64,000 bases of DNA, from the NCBI RefSeq assembly GCF_001006305.1, contig NZ_LBHJ01000019.1, positions 248,001 through 312,000 of the forward strand, in the 5' to 3' direction. The translations under genes were made by a program, and so were the position numbers. Shown here one piece after another: positions 35,884 to 43,805 of the stretch. The notes below the pieces were generated by a model. The model was not told the DNA's origin, searched no databases, and was given only the letters and a program-made list of their open reading frames with translations. The DNA comes from Silvibacterium bohemicum. Lineage in GTDB: Bacteria > Acidobacteriota > Terriglobia > Terriglobales > Acidobacteriaceae. Every line of letters begins with the position of its first letter. The first letter of the stretch is position 1.

Positions 35884-36633
35884 TCAGATGCGGTTGTAGA
35901 TCCGCTCGGGAATCGGGAAGGTACGCTTGTTCAGGACGGCGGCCAGTATGGAGATGTTGGCTGACCGCACGTTTGCCGCAACCACCGCGGCTGCTTCTTT
36001 ACGAGTGGAGTCCGCCTCTAAAACCAGAACCAGGCCATCGGCACGCTGGCCGAGGGCGATGGCGTCCGAATAGCGAGTCAAGGGAGGCGCATCAATGATT
36101 ACAAAATCGAATTCTTCGCGAAGCTCTAACAATCTGTCGCGGAGATGGTCGGAAGCAAGCAGATTGGGTGAATCTGCCGCGAGGGCGCCGGCGGACAACA
36201 GCCAAAGATTTTCCAGATCGACCGGCTTGGTGAATGCACTGATCGGGAGATCTTTCTTGAGCAGGGCATCGGTAAGGCCGTGGTGATTGGTGGCTCCAAA
36301 CATTTCGGGCAAACCCGGCGAGCGAAAATTCGCTTCGACCAGGCAAACCGGCCGGCGAGCGTTCTTCGCCAGTGTTTCCGCAACCGACGCGCAAATCTGG
36401 CTGCAGCCATTTCCATGGTCGATGCCGGCGAAGACCACGATGCGCGGCGGATCCTGGGCCTGCAGGAGAAATACCTGCTGAACCAGCCTCAGCGCTTCAT
36501 CGTTCGCCCACCGGCTGGGACTGTACCCATAGCTTGGTTCGCGCACAGATTGCACCGTGGAGGAAGAGGGGCGTTCCTGGTTGAACTCCCGCTCTCTTTC
36601 CAGTTGCTGCATCAGCTCGAAGTGTTTGCTCAT
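35884..36633 (-). CDS. CpsD/BY-kinase-like P-loop protein with degenerate Walker A
   Basis: The 249-residue protein has the fold of the cytoplasmic ATPase part of bacterial tyrosine kinases. Walker B is intact (FDFVIIDAPP, about 176-185). At the Walker A position it reads GIDHGNGCSQ (about 69-78), so the normal GKS/GKT lysine is absent. The Walker A' aspartate is replaced (CLVEANFRSP, about 96-105). There is no C-terminal tyrosine cluster, only one tyrosine in RIYNRI. I infer that it is a non-kinase regulator of the Wzz protein or a weak nucleotide binder. It lies between the ExeA-like gene and the priming transferase. Confidence 0.82.
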   Translation of the reverse strand: MSKHFELMQQLEREREFNQERPSSSTVQSVREPSYGYSPSRWANDEALRLVQQVFLLQAQDPPRIVVFAGIDHGNGCSQICASVAETLAKNARRPVCLVEANFRSPGLPEMFGATNHHGLTDALLKKDLPISAFTKPVDLENLWLLSAGALAADSPNLLASDHLRDRLLELREEFDFVIIDAPPLTRYSDAIALGQRADGLVLVLEADSTRKEAAAVVAANVRSANISILAAVLNKRTFPIPERIYNRI

Positions 36634-36682
36634 TGTTGGCCTTTCTTCGCGGTTTTGGGGAGAGTCATGGTCGGTGCTCGCC

Positions 36683-38032
36683 TCAATTTTTCATCGAAGG
36701 AGTTAGAGTGATCGGGATACGAATTTGCTGGCCTGACTTGATATGGTTCGCGTCGGCGAGGGGCGGATTGAGCTCAACGATCTTTCGCAAATTTTCAGGA
36801 CCACAGTCGATGAAGTGTTCAATGCAGATACTGTGAAGCGTTTGTCCTCTGCGAACCGGTACCCACTTGGATGGGATCGAAGACGGCGCGGGCTGCGGAG
36901 GAACTGAAACATCCGGCTGCGGCGCAGCCGCAACTTCGGGTGGAGGCGCTGCTACCACCGAAGCAGCAGGTTGAGGCGATACCGCCGGGGCTGCAGCTGC
37001 GACGGTACTGTTGCGTGCCTGTACTGTGGGCGCGGTCGCCACATCCCGGTTGGATCTCAAGATGAACAACGCGATCCCGATCGCGATGATGCACAACACC
37101 GCAAACCGCATGTAGCTCGAAGCGATCAGCCGCTTTCCCAAACTTGTTTCCTGCTCTGGCTGCCGCCGAACCGACAGCACGTCGTTCATGGCGGGGGCGG
37201 ATGCCGTTTTCTTTCCGTCGGCGGGCCGCATGCCGAGATCCGCGAGCACTTCCAAAATCAAGTCTGCGTTGATCGTCGTTTGTTGGAGCGCAAAGGCGGT
37301 CGAGAGCGCATTGAAGCAGATATTGTTGATATTCCGCGGTATGCCGCCGCTGTACTCCGCGATCAATCCTAACGCGCCATGGGTGAACAACCGCACCGGC
37401 GAATCATAGCCTGCAATCTGAAGCCGGTGCTCGATGTAGGCCGTCGTCTCACTCGGCGACAACGGGTCAAGGCGGGCAAAGATCGAGATTCTTTGCCGTA
37501 GCTGTAACAGCGAGGGAGAGGCGAGCTTTGCAGCCAACTGGGGCTGGCCAGAGAGAACAATCTGCATGAGCTTCTGGCTCGGCGTCTCGAAGTTGGAGAG
37601 CATTCGAACCAGTTCGAGGATGGGGTCGTCGAGGTTCTGCGCTTCGTCGACGACTAACACGAGAGGCGTTCCCGATGCGCATTGGCTTACCAATGTTTCG
37701 TTGAGCCGGGCCTGAAGATCTACCAGACTTCCCTGCGTATCCTTAATTCCTAAATCAATCAGGATTGCGCGCATGAGATCCAGAGGCGTCGCAATCGTCT
37801 GGAAGAGGAAGATCGTCTTCTTCGCCGACTGGATCTTGCTCATCGTTTCGAAGAGCAGCGTGGTCTTGCCCATGCCCGGCTCCGCGGTAAGCGCTACGAA
37901 GCCGAGACCGGACTGAAGCCCGTACAGAAGCGAAGAGAGCGCCTCACGATGAGTAGCACTCGCGTATAAGTACCGAGTGTCCGGCGTTACGCCGAAGGGC
38001 TGCTCTCGCAAGTGGAAGTGGCGGAGGATCAT
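36683..38032 (-). CDS. ExeA-like AAA ATPase with transmembrane segment and C-terminal LysM
   Basis: The 449-residue protein has an AAA domain (about 1-270) with Walker A AEPGMGKTT (about 50-58) and Walker B LVLVVDEAQ (about 125-133). One membrane segment follows (about 313-332), then a Pro/Ala-rich linker (about 340-392), and a LysM domain begins at PVRRGQTLHSICIEHF (about 397-412). The ATPase would sit in the cytoplasm and the LysM in the periplasm on peptidoglycan. ExeA-type ATPases occur in export loci. In EPS loci they may gate the export complex. It lies 12 nt after the Wzz gene. Confidence 0.87.
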   Translation of the reverse strand: MILRHFHLREQPFGVTPDTRYLYASATHREALSSLLYGLQSGLGFVALTAEPGMGKTTLLFETMSKIQSAKKTIFLFQTIATPLDLMRAILIDLGIKDTQGSLVDLQARLNETLVSQCASGTPLVLVVDEAQNLDDPILELVRMLSNFETPSQKLMQIVLSGQPQLAAKLASPSLLQLRQRISIFARLDPLSPSETTAYIEHRLQIAGYDSPVRLFTHGALGLIAEYSGGIPRNINNICFNALSTAFALQQTTINADLILEVLADLGMRPADGKKTASAPAMNDVLSVRRQPEQETSLGKRLIASSYMRFAVLCIIAIGIALFILRSNRDVATAPTVQARNSTVAAAAPAVSPQPAASVVAAPPPEVAAAPQPDVSVPPQPAPSSIPSKWVPVRRGQTLHSICIEHFIDCGPENLRKIVELNPPLADANHIKSGQQIRIPITLTPSMKN

Positions 38033-38044
38033 ACCTGGCGCCGG

Positions 38045-39544
38045 TTACGCGCTCTTCTTCTTCGATACGGTGACTACTACTGGAATGCCCAGCATATCGA
38101 CGACCTGTGCGGGCGTATGGAACGAGGAATCGAAGTAGTCCGCAGCATATGCCGTAGACAGGCTCAGAACTCCTGCCACTCCAATTCCGGCGATGATGAT
38201 TAGCGGCCATCCATAAGTAGGAAGGACGGGGATTGCGGGGGGCACCGCGATCGCGACGTTTGCGATTCGGGTGGAATCCAAAGCGTCCGTAGTACGTTCC
38301 TGCTCCCGCTTAGATAGATAGAGGAGATAGTTATCCTCGTCAGCTTTGACCTCGCGGAGCAAATCGTTTTGAGAGATGGACTTCTGATCGAGATCGACCA
38401 TCTGTCCCTGGATCGCCTGAATGCTGCGTTTTGTCGCCGCCAGATTTGCACGCTGAGCAGCTAAATCTTCTTGCGACTTAACCAGATCCTCGCGGATAAG
38501 CTCGAAGGTAGGGTCGCGATCCGTGGTCTCTGTGACGTAACGCGTCTTCTCGGCTTCTACGATAGCTGCTTTCGCCTGAGCGACTTCCTGATCCGCTTCT
38601 GTCACCAGGGGAAAGCTCGGATCGTATTTCGCGGCCATCTGGGTGCGCTTTGTTTGCGCGGCCAGCAGTGTGGCATTGAGATCTTCAAGCAGCTTGTCGG
38701 CTGCAGCGGTGGACTGCTGCGTGGCCGAGCGCTGAGGGGTCGACGTCAATTGCGATTGATCGTTGCGAACACGCTCTTCGTCCGAAGCGATTGCCTGCTC
38801 AGCCAAATGCTGAATGCCGATAGAGGTCGCCACCTGAAGCGCTAAGTTCGTACGCTGGAGGTCCGGCGCAGCGACGTCATTCTCACGGCTGAAGTTTCGC
38901 AGCTTGGCTTCAGCGCTATCGAGCTCATCCTTATAACGCTGCGTTTCGTGAGCGAAGAAATCGTAGGAGCCGGCCGGCCGATGCACCGCGACGTGTTTCG
39001 CCGTGTAAAGCTCACCCAGCGATTTGAGAACCCCGTAGGCCAGCTTCGGATCGCCTGAACTGTATTGGACCTCGATCACATTCGTCTTGGTCGTGACATT
39101 AGTCTTGATCTTCTTGGCCAATCCCGTTGCGGTGCGGGCGATGCGATCTTCTTCGGATATTGGCTTACTCGAATGAAACCACGAGGACTTTTTGGGCTTT
39201 TCCAGCCCATTTGCTACGACGACCTTTTCTAGCACATCGCGGCTGGTTAACAACTCGATTTCGGAGTTGACTTCCTCGGGACTCACCGGCGTGCTGGTGG
39301 TGACCATCTGGGTGGTCGCCTCAGTCGAAACCAAGGGATCGAGACGCTCGCGATTGACGAGAATCGCCATATGCGAGGTATACTTCGGCCCCATCAGCGC
39401 GAAGAGCAGAATTACTGCGGCAAAGACCCCTAGAAAAGTGAGGAGTATAAGACGCTTCTTGCGAAAGAGCGGGGCGACCAGGTCGCGCATGGAGATATCC
39501 GCAGCGTCTTTGTTTTCCGAAAACCTATTGTTCATCTCTCTCAT
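38045..39544 (-). CDS. Wzz/GumC-type polysaccharide chain-length and co-polymerase protein
   Basis: The 499-residue inner-membrane protein has an N-terminal membrane segment (about 32-51) and a Wzz domain with VSPEEVNSEIELLTSRDVLEKV (about 86-107, quoted in part: SRDVLEKVVV). A long periplasmic coiled-coil region (about 190-400) and a second membrane segment (about 445-467) follow. There is no fused kinase domain; the CpsD-like protein is separate. It controls EPS length and bridges to the outer-membrane exporter encoded just upstream. The ATG at 39544 has GAGG 4 nt before it. Confidence 0.9.
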   Translation of the reverse strand: MREMNNRFSENKDAADISMRDLVAPLFRKKRLILLTFLGVFAAVILLFALMGPKYTSHMAILVNRERLDPLVSTEATTQMVTTSTPVSPEEVNSEIELLTSRDVLEKVVVANGLEKPKKSSWFHSSKPISEEDRIARTATGLAKKIKTNVTTKTNVIEVQYSSGDPKLAYGVLKSLGELYTAKHVAVHRPAGSYDFFAHETQRYKDELDSAEAKLRNFSRENDVAAPDLQRTNLALQVATSIGIQHLAEQAIASDEERVRNDQSQLTSTPQRSATQQSTAAADKLLEDLNATLLAAQTKRTQMAAKYDPSFPLVTEADQEVAQAKAAIVEAEKTRYVTETTDRDPTFELIREDLVKSQEDLAAQRANLAATKRSIQAIQGQMVDLDQKSISQNDLLREVKADEDNYLLYLSKREQERTTDALDSTRIANVAIAVPPAIPVLPTYGWPLIIIAGIGVAGVLSLSTAYAADYFDSSFHTPAQVVDMLGIPVVVTVSKKKSA

Positions 39545-39600
39545 ACGTCCTCACCCTTCATCTCTTGAGATTTCACGAACTGCCCTGGAAGATTCGCAGC

Positions 39601-40323
39601 CTAATTCGGCTGCACAAAAGTTCCTGTCGTCGCTGAGTAAGGCACATACTTGCGGAAATTGGTGATGAACTTTTCAGGCACGTAAATCATATCCCCGGGC
39701 TGCACCATGGCATCTTCATCGAGTTTCTTGCCACGGAGGATTTCCTTAAGATTGACTCGCTTTACCTCGTACCAGTCGTGCGAGGTCCGGTGAAAGAGAT
39801 AGACCTGCGTCTTCGCGCTGGTCATGACCATGCCGCCGGCGACGGCCAGAGCCTCGGCCACCGTGAGGTCGGAGCGCAACTCATACTGGCCCGGCTTCCC
39901 TACCTGGCCGGAGACGGTAAACATGGGCTTCTGAAAGTCCGCCAGATCCACGTTGATGATGGGATTGTGCAGAATGTGCCCATATGCCTGCTGGATCGCC
40001 TGGGTGACCTCGGGGACCGTCATCCCCTGCACATGGAGGCTGCCGGCCACCTGTAGATTGATGAACCCGTCAGGCTGCACGGTCACCGTTTGATTGAGCT
40101 CCGTCGAAACAGGAAAAGTAAGAAGCAGGGAATCCTCGCGCTGAATAATGTAGCGAGGATAGCGCTGCTGAAGCGAGGGGCTGGACGCTTGTCCCGCAGG
40201 CGCATCGACTTTGGCGATGGCCGGCGTTGCGTCGGCGGGCGGCTGCTGCGCGTAAGCTCCAGCAGCGGCGGCGGCGATTGAGAAAACTACGACGGCCGTG
40301 GCACGGAATATTGTCCTTCGCAT
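39601..40323 (-). CDS. polysaccharide export protein (Wza/GumB/BexD-like)
   Basis: The product has a signal peptide (to AYAQQ), a Poly_export domain (YIIQREDSLLLTFPV then VQPDGFINLQVAG) and an SLBB domain (FTVSGQVGKPGQYEL). It forms or joins the outer-membrane channel. I use the ATG at 40323 behind GGAG (240 residues). A GTG at 40350 has a perfect GGAGG 6 nt upstream and overlaps the stop of the NusG-like gene, so it is a real alternative. There is no lipobox cysteine, unlike E. coli Wza. Confidence 0.9.
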   Translation of the reverse strand: MRRTIFRATAVVVFSIAAAAAGAYAQQPPADATPAIAKVDAPAGQASSPSLQQRYPRYIIQREDSLLLTFPVSTELNQTVTVQPDGFINLQVAGSLHVQGMTVPEVTQAIQQAYGHILHNPIINVDLADFQKPMFTVSGQVGKPGQYELRSDLTVAEALAVAGGMVMTSAKTQVYLFHRTSHDWYEVKRVNLKEILRGKKLDEDAMVQPGDMIYVPEKFITNFRKYVPYSATTGTFVQPN

Positions 40324-40346
40324 ACTCTCACTCCTGTCTTGATTTT

Positions 40347-40934
40347 TCACAGCTGGCCTCCAAGGGCAATTTCAGTGCGGCTGACGTTGAGCGAATTCAT
40401 ATCGCCTGGAACAACCGGCTCTACATCCTCACGCGATACCCGAACCGCCACCGACCGGGAAATCATTTCGATCGAAATCACGAGTTCGGTACGGGAACCA
40501 GCCCTGACGAGAGTTCCCTCGAGCCCTGCTAGCGCTCCGCGTACTACCCGGACGCGGTCGCCTTCCTGCAGAAAAGGATGAGGCGCGCATGGCGTTCCTT
40601 CCGCAAGCACTCTGCGAACAGCGTCTATCTCGAAATCAGGAATAGGCGACGGTCCGTATTGGTTTCCAACGAAACCGACGACTCCAGGCGTCTTAAGAAT
40701 AGGTAGCGTACTTTCTCTGCCCGGGTTCACGCGAACAAACAAGTAACCCGGAAACAAGGGGAAGTCAACCATCCGTTTCCGGTCGCTCCATTGACGAAGC
40801 TCGGAGGAAACCGGAAAGAAATTGATTACGCCTAAGGCGTCGAGCATTGCGGCAGCTGTTTTTTCGTGGCGCGAGCGAGTTGTGATCGCGTACCAGCGAA
40901 TATCCATCGTGGGATCATTCGCAGCGATGCTCAT
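40347..40934 (-). CDS. NusG-like antiterminator (UpxY/RfaH/LoaP type)
   Basis: The 195-residue NusG paralogue has an NGN domain starting WYAITTRSRHEKTAAAML (about 14-31) with FPLFPGYLFVRV (about 58-69). A KOW segment, FLQEGDRVRVVRGALAGLEG, spans about 121-140. Its place as first gene of a 24-kb EPS operon is that of specialised NusG proteins, which let RNA polymerase pass terminators in long surface-polysaccharide operons. The 548-nt region upstream is the likely site where it is recruited. The housekeeping nusG would be elsewhere, next to ribosomal protein genes. Confidence 0.9.
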   Translation of the reverse strand: MSIAANDPTMDIRWYAITTRSRHEKTAAAMLDALGVINFFPVSSELRQWSDRKRMVDFPLFPGYLFVRVNPGRESTLPILKTPGVVGFVGNQYGPSPIPDFEIDAVRRVLAEGTPCAPHPFLQEGDRVRVVRGALAGLEGTLVRAGSRTELVISIEMISRSVAVRVSREDVEPVVPGDMNSLNVSRTEIALGGQL

Positions 40935-41482
40935 AGATCCAGCCCTCTCCTAAAGCTACTTAGTTTCCGAAAAGCCGAATGGGTTGCCTTCGTAAGTTCG
41001 GAGACAGATATAGCTTCGCCCTCTCAGTCCCATCGCCCGATGGCAGGGTCAGTCCGTAATGCGCATTTCTCTTCATGCTTCGTAGTGGCGGTTGCTGTTT
41101 TTATCTCAACACTTGCTACAACAATTTATTCGCTTTGCCGACACCATCGATGAGGTCCAACTAATGCAAGAAGAGAGAAAAATCGAGAGTCTCTCCCGGA
41201 GCGCTACGAGTCTTACAATTAATCCGATGCTTCCTGAAGCTGCGGCTCGCTCGAATCGATCTATCTTGAGACTAAATTCGGAACGATAAAGAGTAAGTAA
41301 GCGAAGATTACTGAAAGGTAACCACTGCAAGATTACTCAGCGATGAAAGAATTGCGATAATCAGTTACCGCCCCAAGTTACCTGCCGGGATTGCTAGCCA
41401 GTTAAACCCCGAAGTAAATTCGCTTTGTTCTCGACCAGCGCGCATTGACAACATTTTTTGGTCGAGACTAAAAATGACTTGC
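40935..41482. promoter_or_regulatory. long leader region upstream of the EPS operon
   Basis: There is no coding signal in these 548 nt. By position it should hold the EPS operon promoter and the recruitment element of the NusG-like protein. I found no convincing -35/-10 pair on the minus strand and no match to the E. coli ops element. Several GTTACC or GGTAAC half-sites cluster at 41325-41395 (for example GGTAACC, AGTTACC twice), which could be protein sites. Confidence 0.4.
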
Positions 41483-41833
41483 CTATAGATGAACCTGTCG
41501 CGTAAGGTGATCGTCGTCGAAAGTGCCATGAACTCCGAAACCGCTGCATCCCGGCTCGCTCACAACTCGCATCACCTTACCGACGCACTCGATACGCAGT
41601 TCCTCGGCGCTCTGGTCGGGCGAGGGCAGCAGGATTTCGATACGAACTTCACTCCCTACCCTGGGGCATCTGCTGCTGAGGATGAATGCTCCATCCAGTG
41701 CAACGTCAACTGTGAAGCCCCCTTCGGTGTGGTCCGCGCCATCGTTCCAGTGAAAGATGACCGGAAGACGCAAGCGATATCGAACGGCGGCTCGGCGTTG
41801 CAGACTTCGCTCTATAACGGGCACCAGATTCAT
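41483..41833 (-). CDS. PilZ domain protein, probable cyclic di-GMP sensor
   Basis: The 116-residue single-domain protein has the PilZ RxxxR-type start (RRAAVRYRLRLPV, about 12-24) and the second element DVALDGAFI (about 44-52), a variant of the usual (D/N)xSxxG in which Ser is replaced by Ala. Binding of cyclic di-GMP is therefore likely but not certain. It lies upstream of the EPS operon on the same strand. The start has no clear ribosome site. A post-translational link between cyclic di-GMP and EPS production is a reasonable inference. Confidence 0.78.
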   Translation of the reverse strand: MNLVPVIERSLQRRAAVRYRLRLPVIFHWNDGADHTEGGFTVDVALDGAFILSSRCPRVGSEVRIEILLPSPDQSAEELRIECVGKVMRVVSEPGCSGFGVHGTFDDDHLTRQVHL

Positions 41834-42326
41834 ATCTGAGCCAAGGATAAGAGAGCTCCCAAGCCTCTACAAGCCGCCGAACGTTTAGAAATCGGATGAG
41901 AAAGAAGGGCGGGGCGTTGCCGTAACCTTCTCCTCCCCAGACGAAAAAGACCCCAAACTTCCTGTCTCCCAGGAGTGAAGCTTCTCTATTTTCAACAGAG
42001 AAGAAAGTTTGACGGAAATTTTTATTGCAAATCCTTCCGAATCCCGTAAAGTAAAAACACATGGTTAACGTTGATCGCTCTCTGACTTCGGCCTCAACGG
42101 CCACGTGTTTTTGAACGACAAACCTCCTGGTGCGTCATCATGATGTCACCTCCCCGGGCCTTCTCAGAGTGATTGCAACTCTCGACGTACGTAGATCGAG
42201 TCCCGGATAGAACTCAACATGCTTGCCCGCAATTGCATCGTAAGATGTGGTCAGCAGCGGGCTTGTAAATTGCCTCGGCGCCGACGAAATGCCCGGAACT
42301 TCCACCCCCTGAGAGGAAGTCGTTGG
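41834..42326. promoter_or_regulatory. divergent regulatory region between PilZ and LuxR-type genes
   Basis: These 493 nt should contain both divergent promoters. TTGACG at 42009-42014 is a possible -35 but has no good -10 partner. A 10-bp palindrome CATCATGATG lies near 42138-42147. Open frames in this stretch lack ribosome sites, and the frame continuing into the LuxR gene from 42219 does not look coding. Confidence 0.35.
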
Positions 42327-43070
42327 ATGTCATTAAAAATGAGTAGTGAAGAGCGAGTTCTCAAGATTGCCCAACATCCAAGTCCTGCGCTGCACGCGCT
42401 GATTGCGGATAGGGATTCGATGAGTAGCCACCTTCTTGCGGACGCTCTTGTCCGGAACCGCAAGTGCGATGCTACGGCTATACACCCGTCTGATCTGATG
42501 GAGGTGTTGGCTGTCCGCGAGATCGATCTGGTGGTTATTGGCGCCGAGATCAATTCGGATGCAAGCGGCGGCTTTGATCTGGCGGACACAGTGTGCCGGA
42601 CATATCCGGACCTCATGATTGTTCTTCTTCTCAATGAAACGACTCATGAGGCGGTGGTCAACGCGTTCCGCTCCGGCGCGCGGGGAGTTTTTTCAAGACA
42701 AAAGCCGATCGGCGAGTTCCTCGATTGCATTGAACACGTAAGCAAGGGATATATTTGGGCGGGCAGAGAGGAAACCACTTCCCTACTCGAAGCGTTCCGG
42801 AATATTCCTGCTCCGAGCGTGTTGACTGCCGACAATGCATTGCCTCTCACCAAGCGCGAATTTGAAGTCGTGCAATGCGCAGCCAAAGGCAAAACAAATA
42901 AGACCATCGCCAGTGAACTCGGCCTTAGTGAACACACGGTAAAGAATTATCTTTTTCGAGCCTTCGACAAATTGGGCGTATCCAGCCGTGTCGAATTGCT
43001 GTTCTATCTAACGATTCGCGGACATACCTTCGGCGCAGTCAAACCCGAAGCAGATCTCAGATTCGAGTAA
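42327..43070 (+). CDS. LuxR/FixJ-type regulator with atypical receiver domain
   Basis: I use the ATG at 42327 after GAGGAAG, giving 247 residues. The N-terminal receiver-like domain (about 22-140) has ALIADRDSM at the first strand. At the phosphorylated aspartate position it reads DLVVIGAEI, with Gly in place of Asp. The lysine near FSRQKPI is kept. The C-terminal LuxR domain is normal (LTKREFEVVQCAAKGKTNKTIA with SEHTVKNYLFRAFDKLGV). A phosphorylation-independent regulator is inferred. It faces away from the EPS operon and precedes the second acylation module, and could control either. Confidence 0.85.
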   Translation: MSLKMSSEERVLKIAQHPSPALHALIADRDSMSSHLLADALVRNRKCDATAIHPSDLMEVLAVREIDLVVIGAEINSDASGGFDLADTVCRTYPDLMIVLLLNETTHEAVVNAFRSGARGVFSRQKPIGEFLDCIEHVSKGYIWAGREETTSLLEAFRNIPAPSVLTADNALPLTKREFEVVQCAAKGKTNKTIASELGLSEHTVKNYLFRAFDKLGVSSRVELLFYLTIRGHTFGAVKPEADLRFE

Positions 43071-43135
43071 CTCTTCCTCCGGCTGGACGCACACGCGGCC
43101 GCGCAGCCATAGAGAAACCTTTATAGCCGGGCCGT

Positions 43136-43156
43136 GGAGAGGATTTCACCCTCTCC
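43136..43156 (+). terminator. hairpin downstream of the LuxR-type gene
   Basis: A perfect 7-bp stem GGAGAGG (43136-43142) and CCTCTCC (43150-43156) has a 7-nt loop and is followed by a T/C-rich run. It lies 66 nt after the stop and 40 nt before the next gene. Confidence 0.5.
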
Positions 43157-43195
43157 TCTTCCTGTGTCCTGTCTTTCGAAAAAATAGCGAGTCTT

Positions 43196-43528
43196 ATGAA
43201 AACGTCCCTCATGTTCTTGGCGCTTCTGTTCGGCCAGCTGGTTACCTCTCAAGACAAGCCGGTGATTCACCTACAGCCACACAGCGGGTCGATCGATCTT
43301 CTGGATGGGGGGAAACGCGTTGACCTCATCAATGCTCCGCCGACTGTTCATTTGCCGCATCCTCCCCCGAAGCTGGATCTCGATGGAAACCTCTGGGCGG
43401 TCGATGTGAAAAATCTGGGTCCAAAATCTGTAACCGTATTGGGTGACAATCAATTCAGCGTGATCGTCAATGTCAACCAGACCGTTCATATTCATTCGAA
43501 CGGAAGTGTGTTCACCTTGAAGCCGTAG
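43196..43528 (+). CDS. small exported protein of unknown function
   Basis: The 110-residue protein has a signal peptide (about 1-18, ending LVTSQ) and a mature part rich in beta-forming sequence, with a proline-rich patch (HLPHPPPKL, about 52-60). Cys is absent. The C-terminal half, with WAVDVKNLGPKSVTV and FSVIVNVNQTVHIHSNG, looks like a small beta sandwich. I do not recognise a family. It sits alone between the LuxR-type gene and the second FkbH gene. Codon use and the clear signal support a real gene, although the ribosome site (GCGAG) is modest. Confidence 0.68.
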   Translation: MKTSLMFLALLFGQLVTSQDKPVIHLQPHSGSIDLLDGGKRVDLINAPPTVHLPHPPPKLDLDGNLWAVDVKNLGPKSVTVLGDNQFSVIVNVNQTVHIHSNGSVFTLKP

Positions 43529-43773
43529 ACCGTACATTCTGACCAACAGACTCCAGCGCAGTCGGGCGAGAAGGGTCGGATTTAACGCTCAGCGGCCGAA
43601 CAATTGACTCCATCATTCTTGACCACGCGACTGTTACAAATTCTTCGTAGCGATTCATAAACGGAAGCCGCCGCCCTGGGAGACCGCATGCTCAACGTTG
43701 CTCGCTATGCGACCATTCTGCACATCAGCTTTCCCAAACCTGCGCGCCATTGAAAACATGCTGCGTGCGGTTG

Positions 43774-43786
43774 ATTGACTGTCAAT
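43774..43786. promoter_or_regulatory. 13-bp palindrome just upstream of the second fkbH-like gene
   Basis: ATTGAC-T-GTCAAT is a perfect 6+1+6 inverted repeat, 20 nt before the ATG at 43806, with TTGA-AC-TCAA following at once (43786-43795). This is a likely protein site controlling module 2. Confidence 0.4.
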
Positions 43787-43805
43787 TGAACTCAAACGGG
43801 GGGAA

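Noticed and set aside
41489-41839. Plus-strand frame opposite the PilZ gene, with TTGACA at 41445 upstream
   Set aside because: The minus-strand frame has PilZ motifs. The plus-strand product matches nothing, and the -35-like box has no good -10.
42219-42326. In-frame upstream extension of the LuxR-type gene
   Set aside because: The extra 36 residues are Arg/Cys rich and unlike a receiver domain, and the ribosome site lies before 42327.
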